From Diphasiastrum complanatum (lineage: Eukaryota; Streptophyta; Lycopodiopsida; Lycopodiales; Lycopodiaceae): 64,000 nt of DNA. The notes beneath the pieces were generated by a model. That model searched no databases. It saw only the letters and a program-made list of their open reading frames with translations, and was not told the DNA's origin. Position numbers and translations under genes: made by a program. Below are positions 57,701 through 64,000 of this stretch, in pieces (position 1 is the stretch's first letter; each line of letters begins with the position of its first letter). The stretch lies in the NCBI GenBank assembly GCA_029204225.1, contig CM055103.1, positions 26,588,293-26,652,292 on the forward strand, in the 5' to 3' direction.

Positions 57701-60623
57701 CGGAAGGGAGAAACAGAAAAATGCACACGATATCAATGTTTATCTAGGTTAGAACTCAACTTTACAAAGAAGACCTGAAAGAGTCCACCCACAAAGAGTT
57801 AAGACAATCAAATTCATCATGAAGGCCACTACATCTCTCCCTGATTCATCAGCACCCAAAAGCAGGATCGGGTCACATGGACAAGCATACATCGACATGT
57901 CACATTAGCTTTCACATATTTCTACAAAGACCAACCTCCTGAGTTTCTATCACTCTCACACAGCTTCATTCATACAGCCATCACTCAGGTACTTTTTTAG
58001 CATCTTCCAAAACACTCATAGTTGTACCTTCAACACTTATACAATCGCCATCATAAACAGCCAGTTCTTTCGTGGGATTTTGATACATACACTCAAAGAA
58101 GTCATGTTATCCATTCTTTGGAATACACACATCTAGCAGGCATCATCCCTCCCTCTCTCTCTCTCTCTTCAGCAGGTGGTAGAGGGTCAGGCTGAGCAGC
58201 TTGTTTATACAGAGATGCTCTTCAGCCATGACCTCCATTGGTGCCCATGACAATGATGAGGTTGAAGCAGAATTTCTCATCCATGGTACTAGTACAGATA
58301 TTGTTTCAGCTTTGTTAGCCAATCTCCTTTATCTTGCATCAATCTCTGGTTTCCATTCTTAGTGCACCAACATCATACATCCTATACACAAAGCCTGTGA
58401 CCCCATGAGACCTGGTGATAATCATAGTATTAACAGTCATAGCATTCTTGAGATAGCAGTGAGCAAAGAGGCAGAGATTCAACACCTACACGCAATTGGG
58501 CAAGCAGCTTTGAGACCACATCATTCTAAATTCCTAGTAGAGACCATGTCTTTAAGCTCAATAAGGAGAGCGTATATTGTTGTTTTTCATTGGTTTTCAC
58601 CAGTATCAAACATCAAGTATAGGAAGAAAGGCGTATTTTAAATACTCATATGTGCATAAAAAATTACACATGAAAAGATGTATGGCATGCTTTTTGCAGT
58701 TTTTCACCACTGTAACACACAAATTAATCAAGCTTCTCATCCAAGACTCTCAAAAACTACAACTGTTTTTGAGAGGCGCAAAAATGGTCCAAGCTCCAAA
58801 TAAGGCTGTAAACCTATCCCATCAAACAAGTGACCTTGATAGTCGAGAGCATAGAAACCACGGTTCCCAGAACCGTGGGTCCTGGGAACCGTGGAAGGAA
58901 CTGTACCACGGTACGGTTCCTCTATTTAATTAAATAATTAATTAATTACAAAATTCACAGATTTCACAGATGATTTCATAGATTTCACAGATGATACCGA
59001 TTTGACAGATTTCACATGATGTACAGATGATTTGACAGATGTGAAATCATCTAAATCATCACTGATTTCACAGATTTCACAGATTTCACATGATGTGCAG
59101 ATGATTTGACAGATGATTTCACAGATGATACAGATAATTTGAGTCATTTGACAGACAATACAGATGATTTCACAGATGATTGACAGATTTCACAGAATTC
59201 ACAGATTTTTTTGGCCCTTTTTTTGCATATTTTTGGGTTATTTTTGGGGGGGAAACTAAAAAAAATTAATTGATTAATCAGTACGGTTCACCACGGTTCT
59301 GGGCAAAAAATTTCACTGTACATTTCTCAGAACCGTGGTGAACCGATAACGGTTCATTAATTCTATGGTCGAGAGGCTATTAGTTTGACACATTGTTGTA
59401 AATAGAGACTGTAAGACCCGTTTCCCTTGCATTGCACGACCATCACAGCACATTTATCTACATGAATATATCCTATTTGATCTTGACCAAGTAAACATGG
59501 GAACTTTTCTTTTACACTTTATGTAACATTTGCGACAATTTCGACATTTCTATACTCTACGGCAATAGTTTGCAACCTTGTCTTGGCCAAAATACATACA
59601 GGTAGATTCGGATTGGCTTTATGTGGTATATTTATGCTTGCAGTGGACATTCAAAAATGATCTTAACAAAACCATTTGATAAGATTATCTTTCAATCACC
59701 AATATTTCTGCACTCATGAGGACTAAAATTAATCATAATCAATTAAATTTTCACCTATACATGAAAAGTTGTGGGATTCTTTGATTTACGCTTCTAGATC
59801 AAAGCGACATTTTCTTTACTACTACAACAGTGGCATTAATATCGTAGAAAAAGTCATGTATTGAACCTTTCTAGCCTGATTTTGTTGACACAACCATTTG
59901 AGAAGCCCACAGAGCTTGCCTACTCAAAAGTGAAGCAATAAAAGGCTCAAACCCCAAATACTCACACAAACAAAATATGAAACACTCTGATCTGTTAACA
60001 ACCTAGCCACTGCCTACAGTAGAAGAATAAGAAAAACTGTATGAAATTGACAATATATCCTAAAGTATCGGCATAGGTTTACAAAAGACTCATAAGCAAC
60101 TATTCTTTTTTCAACCTAGCTCACCATCTCAAAGAGTCCGGCCTCAAAATGCAATGGTTTTCTGGTCCAGTGCTGATAATGCATAGAAAAGGAAGCTTAA
60201 GGGGAAATGGACACAAATCCTGAACAATACAGTAAACTTCATATAGAAAAAGTATGGAGACTCGTCGATATTCAAGAAAAGTCGAGAAAGCCCTTTTTGC
60301 ACAAGGCAAAAAGAAGAACGAGTACATGAACCAGCTAGCTCTTGGTAAGAAAACCAAGAAAAGTTTCAGTACGAAAGAGATAACTTGCCATGATTCGTAC
60401 TTGAAAGTTACAACACATCATGTGACAGAGGTTTCACAAAAATACATGGTTTTTGTGCTTCTACTTGTGAAATGAATCCCTTCATTAACATAAGCAAGAC
60501 AGATGAATGCTGATTGCAGCTCCCATCTTGGTCAGTTTTGTCAACAATGCACAAGGGTAAAATAATACCTGAATCATCGTAAGTGACAAAACCAATTCCA
60601 CGGTGTGCTTTTGAGACGTGATC
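54736..60623 (-). CDS. Plant two-RRM RNA-binding protein (At4g36960-like), 5' exons not found
   Basis: Six minus-strand exons join in phase. Exon 60623-60569 is the end of RRM1 (DHVSKAHRGIGFVTYDDS, RNP1). Exon 56710-56634 reads ESVDKLMSETHEMAGSTIAV. Exon 56186-55710 is an Ala/Gly/Tyr/Phe-rich linker, then RRM2 start KIFVGRLPPEATSEDLRRYF (RNP2). Exon 55344-55240 reads HRGFGFVTFADESAAERVS (RNP1). Exon 55095-54937 reads IAVDRAAPAGESPPDAA. Exon 54834-54736 ends RTSRAEPRYRPY. Introns have GT-AG ends, and exon lengths (55, 77, 477, 105, 159, 99) keep the frame. RRM proteins of this type bind RNA; a role in mRNA processing is inferred. The first half of RRM1 was not found between 60624 and 61732. 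It probably lies beyond the hAT element or outside the window. The first intron seen is 3858 bp and contains a hAT element. Confidence 0.87.
58850..59367. mobile_element. Non-autonomous hAT element (518 bp) inside the RRM gene intron
   Basis: Flanked by a perfect 8-bp duplication GTCGAGAG (58842-58849 and 59368-59375), the hallmark of hAT insertion. The ends start CATAGAA in inverted orientation. Subterminal palindromes ACCACGGTTC / GAACCGTGGT occur at both ends. The left 29 bases match the left end of the larger hAT at 61733 with two mismatches. The middle (about 58945-59210) is a low-complexity run of TTCACAGATGA-type words. No transposase is encoded. Confidence 0.92.
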
Positions 60624-61732
60624 CTGAAACAAGTATTAAGTAAACAAAGCTTCCTTCAGACTGGACTGAACTATATAATACTAAAACTTCCAAATTGCAG
60701 CCAATTGTGAACCAACTACTCAAAAACATCTTTTCTGGTCTTAGAACTGTAAAAGTGATAAGATGCAGTCAATTTAGGAAGAACACTAGAGCTGCAGCAT
60801 TACGAAATACCATTTCTGATCCCTGATTTTGAGCCACAAGATGTGGCATTGTCTACAACTTTACAGATCTAACAGATACCAAAATATGCCAAAACGTAAC
60901 AGTATAAGAAAGCAAGAACGAAAGATGAAATTAAAAGACAGTTAATATTCACAAATACTGTTTTGGAAAAAAATTCATCAATACCACAAGAATATCTGTC
61001 GGAAAAAAACAAACATGAAGGAAATTTAACTACTCCTTTACAACTGCACATCAAAGCAGGCATTCCCCATACAAAAGGAAGCCATGGTGTAGCATGTGCT
61101 CCAGAAGTTCATAATAACACATTTAGGCAGCCGACATTCTCAATATGAAGGTTTTAGCTTTGTGCACAACCCACTTCTAGCATTTTATTTTAGATTTCTA
61201 TTTGATTCTGGAATGGTGCCCAAAGATCACAAACAAGATGATTACAATATTCACTTTCTGGAGACGACACACGGAGTCTTATATGACTATATGAGACGAG
61301 ATCCATGCTCACATCATCTGCACACAAGAAATATGTCCAAGACATGCATACATTCCATTCCGTCCACATTATCCTCCTGGATGAATCAAGAAATTAATCC
61401 TGATTTTTAACTCATTTCTCCAGAGTCGAATAGCAGACCCAGTTATAATAAAGGCTAGCTTTGAAGAGCAACGGAAAGCAAACAAAGCCATTACTTCATT
61501 AAGTCAAGCATCTACCCGTACTTTAACTCGCTCCAATTGGTATTACATCTCTGCTTCAAGCAACTGAACATACTCTTCACTTAAGAGCCACCATCAATCT
61601 AGAAACTGATCGAGGAACCAGTCATACAGGTGGATAGAGCCTGATATGTTGCATCAACGTAAAGGTAGGCAGTTGAAAGCAGTTTTAGATAGTTTCCGTG
61701 GGATAAAACCCTACCTGTTACAAAACCGCAGG
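60624..61732. other. Probable intron or upstream DNA of the RRM gene
   Basis: No exon encoding the start of RRM1 was recognised on the minus strand and no other gene is supported. Confidence 0.4.
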
Positions 61733-63694
61733 CATAGAACCCACGGTTCCCCGAACCGTGGCAGAAACCATACCACGGTTCCTTGAACCGTGATGCACTT
61801 CCACCACTCATTCCTCAGCCCACCGCACCACATCCTACCGCACCACCACAGCCCACTGCACCACGTCCCGCCCCTCCTCTTGCTACATCTATTCCAGTAG
61901 GTGCATTTCCACAGCGTCCTCCTGCAGTCACTCAGATGACTCGCCCAGTGCAGACATTCCGCTTTCTTCGCTCTGAGTCGGCACCAGATGGTCTCTCACA
62001 GGACACCCAGGACATACCATCCACTTTCCCCACACATCAGGATGATTTGGACTCTGATGATGAGGACGATGATGATAGACAGCATGGTGAGGTTGGTTCT
62101 TCTAGAGCTTCTTCGCCACCATCTCTGCACCCCCAGCATCCCCCGCAGCCGCAACATTCCCCTCAGCCACCTCAGGCCCAGTTTCCCCCCCAGCCTCGGC
62201 ACCCCCTTGCCACTGACATACCTCCTCCTGCTCCTCGTAGGGATGCTAAACGCACTAGGGCATCTTCCAATAGATCGTCTCGCAACTCCCAATATAGACA
62301 GCAATCCATGGGGGAGTCTTTCCAGCCCCCATCTTGAGGCAGAGGCCTTGTGGCAAACATGATCTATGAGCTGAACCTACCATTTGCCATTGCTGACACG
62401 GAGCCCTTCAAGAGGGCTATAGCTACAGTTGTTGCTGCAGGCCCACCCATGGCTAAGGCCACCCATGGCTAAGGCTGTCCGTACCACCTACCTTACGTCT
62501 GGGTGCTCGATCATGTCTGATGGCTGGAGTGACACCCGCCGTCGGCCAGTGATCAACATACTAGTGTCCTGCTGCATGGGCACTATGTTTTATCGGGCCA
62601 TTGATGCTAGTAGAGGTGGTGGGGTCATTGACGGACAGTTTATGTTCAATATCATCAATGAGGTTATAGAGGAGGTTGGCCCTGCCAACATAGTGCAGGT
62701 TGTCACCGACAACGCAAGTAATTGCGTGAACACGTCTCACTTGCTACAGCAACAATGCCCTGCTATTGTATGGACCCCCTGTGCTACACATAGCATTGAT
62801 CTTATACTGGGGGATATTGGCCGCTTGCCCTGGGTTCGCACGATAGTTGATATGGCACTTGCCGTGGTGACATTTATCACCCGGAAGAGGCGTGCCCTCA
62901 ACCTATTCCGCACCTTCAGTTCACTTGATCTGAAGAAACCAACTCCCACACGTTTTGCATTCGACCTGATTGTCATGCATAGGCTTATTAGAGTCAGACA
63001 TCAGCTCAGACACATGGCCACTAGTGCTGCATTTAGGGAGCTGCCTTTCTCTAGTAGGCCTGATGGTTTGAGATTTTTGAGGATTTTATTTGACGATGAT
63101 TTTCAGGCTGAGAGCATTACATCTGTGATGAGTCCGTTCTACCATGTTCTGAGATTAGTTGATAGTGAGGGCAGCACTATGGGCCTTATCTACGAGTTCA
63201 TGGACAGGATTGGACAGCTGCTAAAGCAGCATTTTTTCTCCGAGGACAGGTATGGTACTCGATGGTCATTTCAATCATTTGTTGTTTTGGAATCTGTCTA
63301 TTGTAATTGAAATAGGTTTGCTCTCATCTTCGCATCTTCGGATTTATTCATTGACATGTCATTAACTATGTGAAACAGGATGGTGGTGTTGCGGGACATC
63401 TGGGTGCGTAGGTAGAATTGGTTCCATAGGCCGATTCACTATGTTACCCACTTGTTGCATCCCATGTGGCTATCTGAGCGGCAGGCATCAGACATGGAGC
63501 TAGGTTTGGATTGGTTGAGATATTTGGATGGAGCTGCCAGACACTTCACTGATATAGATGTTGTTGAGACACAGTACATTGCCTTCAAGAGGCAGGTTGG
63601 TGTGTTTGGCCGTCACGTGGCGCTGAATCCCAGCAGACGAGAGAGAGCGGTGACTTGGTGGAACCTCTATGGTTCTGCATGCCCAGCTCTACAA
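61733..63694 (+). mobile_element. Larger hAT element, left end and transposase; right end cut off
   Basis: Begins CATAGAACCCACGGTTCC with subterminal GAACCGTGG palindromes, like the small hAT at 58850. A DUF659-type hAT transposase follows on the plus strand. The coding sequence breaks off near 63694, where the end of an LTR element follows. The right end is not in the window. Confidence 0.88.
61783..63694 (+). pseudogene. hAT transposase with DUF659 domain, inactivated
   Basis: The N-terminal part is Pro-rich (repeated PTAP, PPQP) with an acidic run DSDDEDDDD. It reads on through GLVANMIYELNLPFAIADTE to the DUF659 core: SGCSIMSDGWSDTRRRPVIN, VQVVTDNASNCVNTSHLLQQ, WTPCATHSIDLIL. After an intron (63250-63378, GT-AG) the C-terminal part gives HRPIHYVTHLLHPMWLSE, then WWNLYGSACPALQ. 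Defects: TGA at 62335, a 16-bp tandem duplication (62443-62458 repeated at 62459-62474) that shifts the frame, TAG at 63413 where Trp is expected, and loss of the C-terminus near 63694. The BED zinc finger is not seen. Confidence 0.85.
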
Positions 63695-64000
63695 AGTCAC
63701 AAGCCAGGGCACGGTGGGTGGACCCAGATTAGGTCCTATGGCGGGGTGGAACGTGAATCGTTCGGTCTCTTGTGGTTAACCGGCACCTGGAGGTCTGCAG
63801 TAAGTAGGATTTTAACATATGGTATCAGAGCCACTGCATGCTGAAAGCAGGTGCGTTGATCCGTAGTAGATTCCTTGTATTTTACGATACTTCTGACGGA
63901 ATTCAAAACGGGCTTTAATCGTGTTTTTTATGCACTTTTGTGTATTGGTCCTTCTTCTCTGTTTTTGGTTTTTTGGATGAAAATTTTAAAAAAAACGGTA
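63695..64000 (+). mobile_element. End of an LTR and primer site of an LTR element inserted in the hAT transposase
   Basis: The hAT match stops after CPALQ. TGGTATCAGAGCC at 63820 is an initiator-Met primer site, preceded by GATTTTAACA ending in CA at 63817. The LTR would then be only about 100-125 bp, so it is either truncated or belongs to a miniature (TRIM-type) element. Its body continues past the window. Confidence 0.6.

Noticed and set aside
58938-59147. Minus-strand frame rich in Ile/Cys/Ser/Val repeats
   Set aside because: It is simply the low-complexity TTCACAGATGA tract of the hAT MITE being read without stops.
61996-62362. Alternative frames over the hAT N-terminus
   Set aside because: GC-rich, Pro-coding DNA gives long overlapping frames; only the frame leading into GLVANMIYELNLPFAIADTE fits the transposase.

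Overview
This window looks like nuclear DNA of a land plant with a repeat-rich genome. It opens with a CP12 gene (chloroplast Calvin-cycle regulator with a transit-peptide-like N-terminus). Near the right end is a spliced gene for a plant two-RRM RNA-binding protein on the minus strand. Almost everything between is transposable-element DNA: Ty1/copia and Ty3/gypsy retrotransposons, a Helitron remnant, a hAT transposon with a small relative, tandem repeats and short captured gene pieces. The DNA is AT-rich and intron-bearing, and nothing bacterial is present. I cannot name the species.

Layout, left half. CP12 (2-340) is followed by a 95-bp tandem array and by decayed copia pieces (991-4507). 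From 4508 to 13216 lies a nest: an old copia element (A) was interrupted inside gag by a related, full-length copia element (B, 5433-11671). B has two 737-bp LTRs, PBS, PPT and one uninterrupted gag-pol frame of 1329 codons. From 13.2 to 25 kb there is a possible 122-bp MITE, a reverse copia LTR with leader, copia fragments, a diverged 150-bp tandem array, a broken gypsy-type gag, a Helitron helicase remnant, an 80-bp hairpin array and a cluster of TTTGCCAC/GTGGCAAA palindromes. At 26-27.6 kb, fragments resembling a RAD7-like LRR gene and a chloroplast dicarboxylate transporter sit side by side in one orientation.

Layout, right half. A gypsy pol tail (to 28929) meets a long degraded antisense reading frame (31173 down to 28907) end to end. 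A nearly complete minus-strand copia element (H, 31747-37842) follows, then two deletion-derivative copia elements (38.0-41.9 kb). A 6.45-kb LTR element without recognisable coding (42126-48576) has a perfect 5-bp target duplication. The stretch 48.6-54.7 kb is mostly unrecognised. The RRM gene occupies 54736-60623 and carries a small hAT element (58850-59367, perfect 8-bp duplication) in a 3.86-kb intron. Just upstream of the gene is a larger hAT element (from 61733) with the same terminal sequence and a broken DUF659-type transposase, itself cut by the end of yet another LTR element.

How it fits together: the two host genes are ordinary. The interest lies in the layered element history (nested copia, hAT pair sharing ends, gypsy pol with a convergent antisense frame, gene-fragment capture near Helitron remains). 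I found no clear sign of a wholly new system. The best candidates are the antisense frame behind the gypsy pol and the 80-bp hairpin array.
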